Source of the DNA: Eretmocerus hayati
Taxonomy: Eukaryota > Arthropoda > Insecta > Hymenoptera > Aphelinidae
Direction of reading: 5' to 3'
Assembly: GCA_029851415.1 (NCBI GenBank)
Contig: CM056743.1
Span: 34,116,714-34,180,713, forward strand
Length of the DNA stretch: 64,000 nucleotides
Positions 22,611-33,760 of the stretch are shown piece by piece. The translations under genes were made by a program, and so were the position numbers. A model generated the notes under the pieces. It did not search any database and was not told where the DNA came from. It was given only the letters and a program-made list of their open reading frames with translations. How positions within the stretch are numbered: position 1 is the first letter of the stretch; every line of letters begins with the position of its first letter.

Positions 22611-24317
22611 ACTCTCCCAAACCGAGGAATCTTCGTAGAATTGTTTTTCTTGCGACGTGGGCATCGCGTCGGCTTGATTCCCGCGTATTACGCCCAAAAA
22701 AGTGTAATCAAACACATCGAAAACGTCATTCGCTCATTAACTTCATGTTTACAGATCAAACAGGATGCTTCCTACACAGATAAATATTTCGATGACGATG
22801 AACTCTACTATTTAATCACAGAGAAGAGAAAACGACCATACGAATCAATAGAAAGTCACGTCATTTCTCTTCAAGGAAGTATTATCTCTAGATAAAATAC
22901 GACGAAGGAGGAGAATCTGTCAATATTGAAACTGGTACTGACAATCTTTGAACGGTGCTCCAACAATTGGTTGCTGTGCTCTTATTGCATCAAAGCTTTG
23001 ATATTCTGGTTATCACAGATACCAGGATAGTAACAACAACGAAACAAAACGAAATTACTCTTCTCATGTTACTGATGTAGATCGCGTAAGACGAAATGGA
23101 GAATCTGCAGATGACAATGGTATAATCCTGAATCCATGTCAAACGATGCAGGGGGCTCTGATTGAGGATGGATTTCTATGCCGCAGACATATCATGTTTC
23201 GTGAAAATTTATTCACTTCCAGAAATAAGATGATGTACCAACTATTACTCACGAGAGATGTATCATCTTCGGTGAGGTAATCTCGAATACTCGAGGAACT
23301 GTTGATCTCGATCCCAGTATGCATAGTTCATGGACATTTGATTTGACTAGTTTCGTGCAAGATTCTGTCCTGGACCCAAGAAACGTGATATTTGTTTAGT
23401 TGAGATGAAGTATGAACCTTCAGCGTTTTTAGTGAGATGGATACTTTGTGATACATAATGAATAAACAAGATGCACGAGGATTGTATTGGATATTTTGTA
23501 TACTTGCTGATGGAAACATGAAAATGATATGCATTTCATAATCATTCCACAATTCAACCGATACTTCTTTAATAATTACGTACAGGAATCGAGTGATAAT
23601 TATCAAATCTGTAGAAACCCGGGTCAGTGTATTATTCTGTGTGTATGGAATTCAAGGTATAATGAACAACGTGATTTCATAACACTTTTTCGGGCGTGAT
23701 ACGCAGAAATCAAGCCGGAGCGATGTACAAATCACAGAAAAGGATATTCCTAGCACAAAGAAGGCAGATTCCTCGGTCTAGAAGTATGGAATCGTGATAT
23801 TTACTCTTCCATTGGCAAGTACGCAAAATACGCTGCTAAGAGAGATTAGTAGAATGCTTTCTCAAATCAAATGTATGAAATCAACAATTCATCTATCGAT
23901 TATCTGAAATTAGATATATTATAATTTGTATATAATGAAAATAATTTCATACGTTTATTCAAGTTCTATTATAAAATCCATTCACATATACTTTTCCATT
24001 GTATCCCTGAATAATATCAAAAATGGATATATTAATTACCCTAAAATAATACCCGAGAAAAATTTGTTGGAAAAAAAATTCGAGGAAAAACGGAATAATA
24101 TGGCTCCATAGGTAACATGAAAACTCAAAAACGCATTGATAGATTATCCTTAAACTCTGTGGGTTGATTACAAAGACTCTTACGCTGAGGCCAGCGAATT
24201 TTGAGCATCATTAAATGAGTATTTTATGACTTATAAACTTTTTTATGACAAATTTTCAATTTTTATTGAAAAAGCATATTTTAAAAATGATTTGCAATTT
24301 CCTAGTCCTACTTAAAA
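22611..24317. other. Central region of the inverted duplication, no gene
   Basis: AT-rich. A plus-strand frame at 22641-22895 (84 codons) has a plausible composition but no motif I recognise. Part of 24050-24110 resembles the end of the 655-bp tandem unit downstream (shared AAAAAAATTCGAGGAAAAA). Confidence 0.4.
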
Positions 24318-25627
24318 AAATTTTTAGAGACGTAATTCTGATGCCTTTTGAGGTGCTAAATCGATTGGTTGATACGGAATTTTATTAAAATGTTATTATC
24401 ATGGTCTTAGAGACAAATGTAAAAAGGAGTACACAGAAGCTAGAATGAAATTGGAAGAAATTAGAATTGTGTGTTAACCAATCGATTCAGCACCTCAAAA
24501 AACCTTTATATTGAAGGACTCATATTTTTCAAAGGAGGAGGAAAATTTATAGATAGTTTTTAAGATATGGGAAGATGAGAAATTTTCAGAAGAAATTTTC
24601 TAATTCGAGGGATAATGGTCGGGGGGTGCTCAAATTGTAGCGTTCCCATCTACAGATGACAACGAACATGTGTGCAAAATTTGGAGGTGATTGGTGGTAA
24701 CAGTCAGGAGTTTTCCTGCGACATAGAAAGGAAAATACATATACACACACAGACACGGTCAGAGGGCTCGGAAGATGGGGTGATAGTAATTTTCCAAGGC
24801 GTTATCAAGGAAAACTGCTACCTACAATCGATAAATCTCGGCAAAACGAAGAGGACGTTACAATTTTCATGTATCCAAGAGCTTTGTTGGGGGAGAAGAA
24901 AATTTTTTAGAAAAAAATTCGAGGAAAAATCTACTTCCATCAAATGAGAGCTTTCTCTTCTGGCAAAGCAAAAATTTTGAGAGAAGTAATTTTTGATGTT
25001 TATTGAGGTGCAAAATCGATTGGTTGATACGGAATTTTGATAAAATGTTATTATCATGGTCTTAGACACAAATGTAGAAAGGAGTACACAAAAGCTAGAA
25101 TAAAATTGGAAGAAATCAAAATTGTGTATTAACCAATCGATGCAGCACCTCAAAAAACCTTCATATTGAACAACTCATATTTTTCAAGGCAGGGGGGAAT
25201 TTCATAGATAGTCTTTAAGATATGGAAAAATGAGAAATTTTCAGGAAAAATTTTCTAATCCGGGGGATAATGGTCGGGGGTTTGCTCAAATTGTAGGGCT
25301 TGTATCTACAGATGACAACGAACATGTGTGCAAAATTTGGAGGGGATTGGTGAAAACAGTGAGGAGTTTTGGTGCGACATAGGAGGAAAATGAATATACA
25401 CATACACACAAACATGGTCAGAGGGCTCGAAAGATGAGGTGATAGTAATTTTCCAAGGCGTTATCAAGGAAAACTGTTACCAACAGTCGATGGATCTGGC
25501 GAAAACGAAGAGAACAGTACAATTTTCATGTATCCAAGAGCTTTATTGGGGGAGAAAAAAAGTTTTTAGAAGAAAATTTGAGGAAAAATCTACTACCATC
25601 AAATGAAAGCTTTCTCTCTTGAGAAAG
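24318..25627 (+). repeat. 655-bp tandem duplication, two units
   Basis: Unit 1 (about 24318-24972) and unit 2 (about 24973-25627) align throughout with about 90% identity by eye: AGGTGC.AAATCGATTGGTT at 24351 and 25006, then the ACAAATGT.AAAAGGAGTACAC, GATAATGGTCGGGGG and GATGACAACGAACATGTGTG blocks in the same order and spacing. Each unit has an internal inverted repeat (GAGGTGCTAAATCGATTGG and its complement about 125 bp on), suggesting a MITE was duplicated with its flank. No open gene. Confidence 0.85.
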
Positions 25628-26135
25628 CAAAATACCAAGTTTTTATGCTGAGATGAAATATGGTTTCCTTTTCAATTTCTCGAGTATTAGGCGGTTCAAA
25701 GTGGCAAAGTGCCAGTTTTCTATGATTTTCAGCCCATAGCTCGGATTCAAAGCGTTCTATCGAAAAAATAATGGGAAACGAAAATGTGTGTCTTCCAAAA
25801 TTCTTTCAGCTGTATTTTCAATAGTTTCAAATTTTGACTTCCCCTGGCCCAAAAATACAAGGGGTGTCGTTTTCAGGCACTTTCAGCATTTTTCCCATGG
25901 CCTACAGAGGAGACTGGATATCTTCAACCTACCAAATGAAAGTTCAAAACAACACTAATATATTCAGTCCTTTACATGTTTGCGTCAGGAAAATTCATAA
26001 AATTGACTATAATGATGGGTTTAGATATGAGGTCACCATTTTCCGTGTCTGAAAATACCTGGAAAAGTTGTGTTTCCTGGTGTAGAATGACATCCTATTT
26101 ACTCAGTCTAGGGGACTTTTGGTATTTTAAGAATA

Positions 26136-26881
26136 CGATCTGACAAGGGACCGCACGCATGTATTCTAAATGGGGATCCTTCTTGTCTCCGAAAGAAGAC
26201 TGAGGAAGATGGATGCGAGAAAAACTCATCTGCATACTTTGACACCCAAAACGAGTATCACGCGTGATTTTCAGCTGTAAATAATTGGGTCAGATTTCGG
26301 CTCATTCGCGACAGTTCCTTTATTTCTGATTCAGAGAGATTGAGTGAAATTGAGATTTTTCCTTTTCATAACTTCATGATCTTCCTATGGGCTCTGTCCA
26401 AACATTCAACAGTGGAGTCTACTTTAGACTAAAAAACTCAATACGGAATAACGCTTATTACGAAAGGAGAACTCGATCCCGTGAATTCCCTATGTTAACA
26501 CATGTAAAATGTTACGCTTAGGACAAAAGGAAATACGAATAGTACGAAGGAGTTCAAATTTGCGGAGTTGACTCCGCGATCTTTGATATCGTATCGATAG
26601 TGGTCTACACATTTTATTGGACTTCGGAAATCGCGAAAATCGGTTAACATAGTCCAGTTCTGCCTGATATCCTATGGCAAAGTTGGACAAAATTCTTAGA
26701 ATTTTAACGAAAGAATGCCCAGCTGCGTGCAGGATTTCTTGCATGCACCATCATGAAAATTAGTGCATGAGAACATACAGACCGAGGATACTATGCAATA
26801 CTTCTAGAGGGATTTGTATTTGAATCCTTTCGCTCATCTAACTATAATCGAGCAATGAAAATACATCAAATAATAGTACAT
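26136..26881. other. Gene-free stretch of arm B
   Basis: No supported gene and no visible alignment with arm A. Confidence 0.4.
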
Positions 26882-27001
26882 TACGCAACTAGGGAGTGAA
26901 AGAGGACGGGTCCCTCCCGGGTAGATATTGGCCTTCGAGGTGCAGCCGAGAGCCATAAAAATTCGAGAGGGGGTCGTCCCCTTTACTCCCAAGTTGCGTA
27001 T
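26882..27001. repeat. 120-bp hairpin MITE
   Basis: TACGCAACTAGGGAGTGAAA at 26882 pairs with the complement of TTTACTCCCAAGTTGCGTA ending at 27001; the inner GAGGACGGGTC and GGTCGTCCCC blocks also match. A short loop separates them. It lies in the part of arm B without a visible partner. Confidence 0.75.
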
Positions 27002-27878
27002 TATACTTTTTACTTCGTGGAAACAAAAACTCGCGTGACTTACGCTCTGCGAAGCGGGAGCGTCTCAATCCCCAAAACGCTTCATAACGACAAATTCTTC
27101 CAAAATATGGATGCTCGGTGCAAACATTCTGATAATAGGATACTTGCTCGTACACAGTATTGCGTTCCAAGTTATGTTATCCAGGGTTCAATAAAGGTGC
27201 CTTTTCACTACGTAAAATCCCCCCCCCCCCACAGCCTATCTCTCGCTTCAACGGTGAGAGCAGCGAGATGGACTGTGGGGGAACTAACCTATAAAGCATG
27301 CGAAGTTTGGGGCATGCGCCACCTAGTTGCAACGAGTGAACGGTTACCCAATTCTTGTGTATACATACCTGGATACCTAGATCGTAGAAGTGAAAACTGA
27401 GAGTAGTGATGAACCCAAAAATCCAAATCCACGTTTCTGACTACTTTGATTCGTATCTGAAAATTCGAATTATGATTGAAATCATATTTACAAATATAGA
27501 ATCTGTGGGGTCATGGATTATAATCTGGAATGCGTCGGTTGACCACACTAATAACCTCACTGCAACTAGCACGTGGATTACATGTATAACCTCCGGATTA
27601 TCCGTTTTTTATTCGAAAGTTCTCTTCAAAATGTCACAGTGAAGCCCCAATTTTTATAGATTCATCAAATAGTACAGAATTTCAGCTTCTTCCACTTACA
27701 GAAAATATTACGTCACTTCCTGACAGAATTCGATACGCCCGGTAGGTTAAACGTCCAATTTTCAAATGGGTTAATCTCCAAAATTTCATCGTCAACCCAT
27801 ATCTTTCTTAACGGCGATCGATTCAGGGTCTTTCAATCTATTGCATCAGCCCTTGTTCCCTTAACAAAAAAGTCAGTA

Positions 27879-29619
27879 CTGTAAACCGGGGTAACTTTGA
27901 ACACCGGGGTGACTTTGTAACGTTTTCCCGAAGAAGATTGTAAGTGACGTAACTTCCTTCTGTGAGCTCTGTCAGGGTCCTGCAGGAGGTCATTTTGAAG
28001 CTCAGGATCTCTACTTTCATCATAGTAAGATAAAAGACGTATTAAATAACTCGAACGAGCTCGTTTTTTCACTTGCCAGGGAATGAGAATGATGTCAATT
28101 TTCTCTACATCGCGAAAATCCTCCTGAACGAGTGCTTCAGGGGGTTGCAACGCTCTCAAAACTAGTTTCAAGTTGTCGGCAAGGAAATTTTCTTGAAGAC
28201 AACCTATTGCCGACAAGGTTTTGAGTCACCAAAGCATCTGCACCCCGATAGCGACGGACGGCAGTTTTTTCCTCGGCTGGACCGGGGTGACTTTGTAACA
28301 CCAAGTACTGTATTGTTTCAATTCTCAGGTGAGGTTCTATCGTAACACTCGCATTATATAATCATTTCCAAATCTCTTCAAGCTGTAGGGGTTCCATCTT
28401 AGGATATAATTTACCGAGTCCGCCCTGTATAAAGTGATCGAACCCAATTTATAACCTCGGAAACGTGATCTCGCACTCTTCGCTTCGACCACATCGCTAT
28501 TCTCATTTCAAAATGATATGACTAGTGAATTATTGTGGAATATGCAAAAAAATAAAATAAATTATTGTGGAATCTATCTCATTAAGATATCACATCTTTC
28601 CAGATCAATCAAATGTTTTTATCCATCAAGATTCCAATGCTCTGATTTGGATTTGTGGTATAGATTGAAGAAGAGCCCGAATCTCTTCTCAAGGCTGCAG
28701 CTCACTGAACCGAGACTTCACTGTGCAGAAAACGTTTTCTTTTGTTATTCTCAAACGATTTTCACTTCATCTACATTCTGACAATCTCTCAACGATACCA
28801 GGAGCACTATTCTTTGTGTTGGATCTTTGAGATTGAATGGAAACAAAAAGTTTGTATAACTGATGAAAATTATTCACTTGATCCTCTCCTAATGATTCGT
28901 TCACCAAGATTTGAAAATGGGAGTTCATTGTTCAATGAGTACTCTCTATTAATTGTTTTGAACTGCTCCAACTGCTTCCCAAATTAGTTTCATAGATCTA
29001 ATGTATCCTGATATCACTATGAACAATTCATAGGAATCATTATGTGCTCAAAAGTTGATCATCATCTCATTCATATTCTCAGCATCAGATCAAACAATTT
29101 GATTTCTCTTTCATGAGTTTCCAAAATACCCTGATCATCCTGTATTACCATACTCGCAACTGTTACGAGGAACAATCTGATCATGTTCAGAGATGAGTGA
29201 ACATTTTCGTCTCTCAGTTTGACCCCAGATTCTCACACTAACATTTTGCATCTCCGAATGATCAGTGATCTTTCGAGAGGGCATGAAACATACTCCTGAC
29301 AGTGCACGGATGCATGCACTCTGGGCCAGATTCGGGCAGAGAAATGATCTGGATAGGCACGAGAACTCACCTTAAGACACTGTTATTATTGGGATTTGAG
29401 TGTTACAAAGTCACCCCGTAAACCGGAATGGCTTTGTACGGCACGTCTTTTGCGATTATTCGAAAAATCACTCAAATACAGAGAAAATTGGTTACGCCAT
29501 CTTATTGCTGGAGTTAAGACTGACATTTTGACCTATTATAAGGTCATGAAATGTGCTAGCGTCATAGAAAAATTCGGGCCGGAAGTACAAAACTGTTCCA
29601 AAGTCACCCCGGTTTACGG
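27879..29619. mobile_element. TA-flanked inverted-repeat element private to arm B
   Basis: Ends CTGTAAACCGGGGTAACTTT and, reverse-complemented, CCGTAAACCGGGGTGACTTT, with TA at both borders (27877-27878; 29620-29621). Arm A has the uninterrupted site (single GTA, about 18229-18233), confirming insertion. The end motif ACCGGGGTGACTTTGTAAC recurs inside at about 27901, 28281 and, inverted, 29400, so the element may be nested in a relative of itself. TA duplication suggests Tc1/mariner/pogo-type mobilisation, but no transposase motif is visible. Minus-strand frame 27833-28216 (127 codons) has no motif I recognise. Confidence 0.8.
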
Positions 29620-29679
29620 TAACTATCGGACCACTTTTAGGTGAAACTGTTGATGTTGGTCTTTGGTGAAAGAATATTT

Positions 29680-29955
29680 AATGTTGGATATCGATTTCCC
29701 AATTTTCATATCGTTTATATGTATTAACTCGGCAGCATCGAGGAGTCAAATTACTCACCCTATTTGTCACTCTGCTATAACATTCATGAAGCTATCAGCC
29801 ATTCAAACGCAAATCTTTGCGTCTTTTCAGCCGGAGGTAGAAAAAACTTCAAGAACCTCCTCAGTTACATCGGGACACCCAAAGAACGTAGATCGAACTC
29901 ACAGTTTACAGCAGATGTCATCTCACCACATCACAAGTGTTTGTAACATTCAAGA
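29680..29955 (+). promoter_or_regulatory. Conserved 5' flank of receptor copy B
   Basis: Counterpart of the 5' flank of copy A. It keeps the CATATCGTTTATATGTATTA block once, followed by GGCAGCATCGAGGAGTCAAA, and continues conserved to the start codon. It likely includes the promoter and 5' untranslated leader. No defined promoter element can be called. Confidence 0.45.
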
Positions 29956-32094
29956 ATGAGCAAGATGAAAATTCTAATATTCAGTTGTCTGTTCGTGGTC
30001 ATGCACATCATCCAAGAAACGAAGACCGACGAAGCGATTGGATACTTTTTAAATTATGTGGAGCATACTCTCTCACCATACAAAGTGAACTTAATGATCA
30101 AATCTTCCAATCAACTGTCACATTTTGCCAAAAATTTTGCTGCGCAAGTCAATGAGAGGTTACTGTCTCACAATCGTGAAGTCGTGAATACATCAGTTGC
30201 CGAGATTAAAGCAATTGATGACAGTTATTTCTTGAATTATTCTCATAAATATCACATCAAGGATTATTTAGAACGAACTAGTTTGACCATGGGAATTTTG
30301 GATTCTGAACTGAAGGCAGATGAATTACTTCACGAGGCGATGAATTTGGTGAGGAATTTTATTGCTCTTAGTCCACTGATGCGAGGTAAATATATCATAC
30401 ACCTCAGGACCAATTTGGAGATCGATTTGAAGGATATTTTTCGATTTGCTTGGTCTTGGAGGTTTCTCGATCTGACGATAATCAAGTGGACCCAGGACAA
30501 CCAGATTTTGAGGAATGAGATCAAGCCCTTACAAATTTTAAGATTGCAAGGATTCGTTTACATATACAATCCATACACCGGAAAACTTAGCCAGGAAATA
30601 CTCAGTGCTAACACAGAACTATTCCCAGATAAATCGCGAAATCTCAATGGATACCGATTGCGTTTTACCGCATATACAAATTATATTATCTCATCCAATA
30701 TCTCAAAATCTTGGCCACAGACCGGATTCAACTCTTGGGCAAGTCTGAGTCATGTAGAGGGTGTAAAAATGATCAAAACATTATTAAATTGCCTCAATAT
30801 TAGTATGGAACTAGAATGGGTCAAATTGTATAGGAGGTCCCCACGAGATATTATCGAGTTCGAAGAGATAAGTAGTAGTAGGTTCCGGAACGGGTTCAAG
30901 ATTTTATATGGAAATAAGTCAACGGGTCGTTTAGCTTTTCACGACTTGCCACAACAAATTTTGATTGATTATTCCAATTCTATCCATTATCCTTATCCGG
31001 CAGTGTGCCATTTTTACTTTATGCGTCGGAAAGAGTATGAGATGCAAATATCTCCAGAGGCTATACTCGCTTTTGGTGGTCTATTTTTCACGGCATTCAT
31101 ATTCGCCGCATGGGCCCGATTGCTTGGATTCAAAGAACCAAATTGGTCTTTTTTGAACATCTTAACGGCTCAAATGGGTGGCTCATTAGAGCATCATGGT
31201 CCAATGAGATTGTCAGAGATGATATTTCAAATGAGTATCTACACTGCAACCTTCATCGTAGTTACTCTCGGAGGTGATTACATGTACCAGATTTTTGTAC
31301 TCCATCAAGAATTACCAGTCATTCAAACGCTTCAAGATTTAGCCAATTCAGATTACAATTTCATCATGGAAAACCACGATGAAAATTTTTTGCAATTTAT
31401 ACGAATGGACCAAACTGTGCAAGAGATTGTTAAACGAATTGAATTTCGCCGTACTGAATTGAGTGGAACTCATTCTTTTTGCATGCCACCCTCGAGTTTT
31501 CAACCAGTTTTAGATGAATTTGTGAACCTTTGCATATCACGTTCCGATGCTGTACAACATATTTATGAGTCTAACAGTCAATTCCAAGTAGATAGAATCA
31601 AATCTCCAATTATAAACGAATTCCTCAAAATCCCGATAGGATCACGACCAATTTTCGCTAGAGATCGTGCAGAAGAATTAATTCAGAAATTTATGCAAGT
31701 AGGACTAATTGACAAGTGGGAACACGAAGAATTTAGGGAACGCGAGGCTGCAGAAGAGATTTTCGAAAATTCAGAAGAAGCAGAGGCAAATAAAAGTGAA
31801 GAAGTTCCTTTGCAGGATCAGCTATGGCCAATCCTTGCAGCAGGTTTTACTGCGGGAACGATTGCATTGATTGGTGAGCTCATATGGAAGCACCTGATTG
31901 AGAGAACTGCATTGGGACAGTTGGTGAAAGCATATTACAGTGACTTGCACTCAAGTTCTGAGAAACGGGTAGGGAAGTCCCATCAACCTACTGCAAGTAC
32001 ATCCGAGGAAAGGAAAAGGCTCTACTCTAATGTTCAACATGAATTGAAAAAAATTCGCCATATCAAGGTACATCTTAAGCCTGATTCTCCTTGA
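29956..32094 (+). CDS. Divergent ionotropic receptor (copy B)
   Basis: A 712-codon single-exon partner of the copy at 15638-17830, a predicted chemosensory ligand-gated channel. Signal-like N terminus (1-23), TM1 about 365-390, pore loop about 397-412, TM2 about 421-447, S2 lobe about 448-622, TM3 about 623-646. Compared by eye with copy A, residues 1-206 differ at about 16 positions and 346-690 at about 30. Residues 207-345, just before TM1 and in the expected S1 ligand-binding lobe, differ at about 60 positions with a 3-residue indel. The C terminus ends early: a 10-bp insertion after GATTCT (about 32085) brings in a TGA. Copy A continues about 20 residues further, and the remainder is still present as untranslated sequence to 32164. 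Confidence 0.85.
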   Translation: MSKMKILIFSCLFVVMHIIQETKTDEAIGYFLNYVEHTLSPYKVNLMIKSSNQLSHFAKNFAAQVNERLLSHNREVVNTSVAEIKAIDDSYFLNYSHKYHIKDYLERTSLTMGILDSELKADELLHEAMNLVRNFIALSPLMRGKYIIHLRTNLEIDLKDIFRFAWSWRFLDLTIIKWTQDNQILRNEIKPLQILRLQGFVYIYNPYTGKLSQEILSANTELFPDKSRNLNGYRLRFTAYTNYIISSNISKSWPQTGFNSWASLSHVEGVKMIKTLLNCLNISMELEWVKLYRRSPRDIIEFEEISSSRFRNGFKILYGNKSTGRLAFHDLPQQILIDYSNSIHYPYPAVCHFYFMRRKEYEMQISPEAILAFGGLFFTAFIFAAWARLLGFKEPNWSFLNILTAQMGGSLEHHGPMRLSEMIFQMSIYTATFIVVTLGGDYMYQIFVLHQELPVIQTLQDLANSDYNFIMENHDENFLQFIRMDQTVQEIVKRIEFRRTELSGTHSFCMPPSSFQPVLDEFVNLCISRSDAVQHIYESNSQFQVDRIKSPIINEFLKIPIGSRPIFARDRAEELIQKFMQVGLIDKWEHEEFREREAAEEIFENSEEAEANKSEEVPLQDQLWPILAAGFTAGTIALIGELIWKHLIERTALGQLVKAYYSDLHSSSEKRVGKSHQPTASTSEERKRLYSNVQHELKKIRHIKVHLKPDSP

Positions 32095-32269
32095 TGCTGG
32101 ACTGGAAACGAAGCGTAAAGCAGATGACATCAAGGGAAAACATGAACTCGAACATGATGATTGAACCTCGTTTGGAGGTCTTCTATAAATTAATCTCCGA
32201 GTGTTTTTTATCGGAAATGATTCAAGGTCGATTGACACCGTGATGTAAGTGAACTTTATGGTACTCGCA

Positions 32270-33140
32270 AAATTTGTACTCCCCCTTTCCCAGTTATCTC
32301 GAGAACGTTTGAAAATCATCAAAAATTCTGAAACTCTTGTTTCCTTTTTAATAAAAAAAAATCCATGTTTCCTTATTTTCTGACGAACCGTACAACGGTG
32401 GCCTCTCGAAGGTCTTGGTCAGGGTCATCCGAAGGTCAACTTGACTTTTCAACACAGAAACACCTACATTAATGAACAATCAGGAACTTTTAGTGAAATA
32501 TAGTTTTTGATCGGATTCAGTCCTGATGGACAGATAAAGAGAACTCAATACATTCAGATTGTATCCTCCGCATTCCTAAGTGGAACCGTTTCATCCGAGA
32601 TTGTTGATTTGATCATATGTATACCAAAGACCATGTCGTGACTTTGGCTATGTGCTTCGAGTTGATTTTCGAGGTCACGTGAATAACAAACCCATTTTTG
32701 TATGCAAACACCTACTTTCGACCGCGGATTCTAAAACTGCCCTTCAAATGGTTGAAAATGACCTTTAAGATCATATGCAAGGTCACGACCACCTTTGGCT
32801 CTGATATCAATATTGCAATCAACCTCTAAACCCAAATATTCTTTGACAGAACCGTGTCTCTTGGTGTCACGGAGATTATCGTCTACAGGTATTGACCTTC
32901 CCTTATCTTGCTACGGTAAAGCCAGATCAAGGAATTTAGCATACGAACGTTTTATGATATTCCACATGATCCCTTCGAAACTAAAAGTCAGATGAGGATT
33001 TTCCATTTCGAAGAGCTAGAGCTTACTCCCAAAATGACTTCATAATCGGACTTCCCTCTGAGTGGAATGAGGGGACACGAGTTTTCAAAGTTTTCGTGAT
33101 TTCCAACCGTTTCTGAGATAACCAGGGGAAGGAGGTACGT
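32270..33140. repeat. Inverted repeat pair in arm B (possible inserted element)
   Basis: The block at 32270-32345 (GTACTCCCCCTTTCCCAG, CAGTTATCTCGAGAACGTTTG) recurs inverted at about 33065-33140 (GAGATAACCAGGGGAAGGAGGTAC). Arm A has this block once only (15465-15535). The segment between could be an element that inserted in arm B, or a local inversion-duplication. Inside are repeated GGTCA-rich words. No gene. Confidence 0.5.
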
Positions 33141-33760
33141 GTTCAATAAACATCTCTTGTACAGCTTCAAATAATTCTGAGAACATGTTATTCCGTCACC
33201 ATATCTGTTCCGTGCTGTTTTACCGGATTGAAAAAGAATGTTTGATCAAGATGTCTTGATATGATTGTTCTGACATCTCAACTTCGCAATGTGTTTTGTG
33301 TTTACGTAAGTCGAGCGCATGTATTCTGTCTAAACTCGTTGACTTCAACTCCTCAAATGGCACTAAATCACTTGAATCTTTCAGACTGTCAGTAACGCAA
33401 TTCCCAAGGTGCGGAAGAGTCGAACTTCCGGCGATATATTAAACTATGGAATAAGCTGCCACCCAAAGTCAAGTCGTTTATTATCACGCGAAGCCTAATT
33501 TTAAAATCTTGTTAAGGAATTCCATTTTCCACCATAATTCATAGTTCTGCATCTAGTCATTCTGCATCTGGTTCTGGTTATTATTGATTAAAGTTCATCG
33601 GTATCCAGTGAGTTTTTGTAACTTCTTCGAATGTTCACTCGATTGAAATGCTGCATACTACTTTATCTTCTCCATTTCACCAGCACTAGCTATTAATGAG
33701 ATCATATCAACGAATCTTTGTCATTCAAATAAGCTCTGACACCCGTGTCTGTTCGATCCT

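Larger units (their letters stand above)
25620..33760. repeat. Arm B of the large inverted duplication
   Basis: Reverse-complement partner of 15140-22610; anchors are listed at arm A. Arm B carries its own later insertions, notably 27879-29619 and probably a segment within 32270-33650 that is missing from arm A. Confidence 0.85.
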
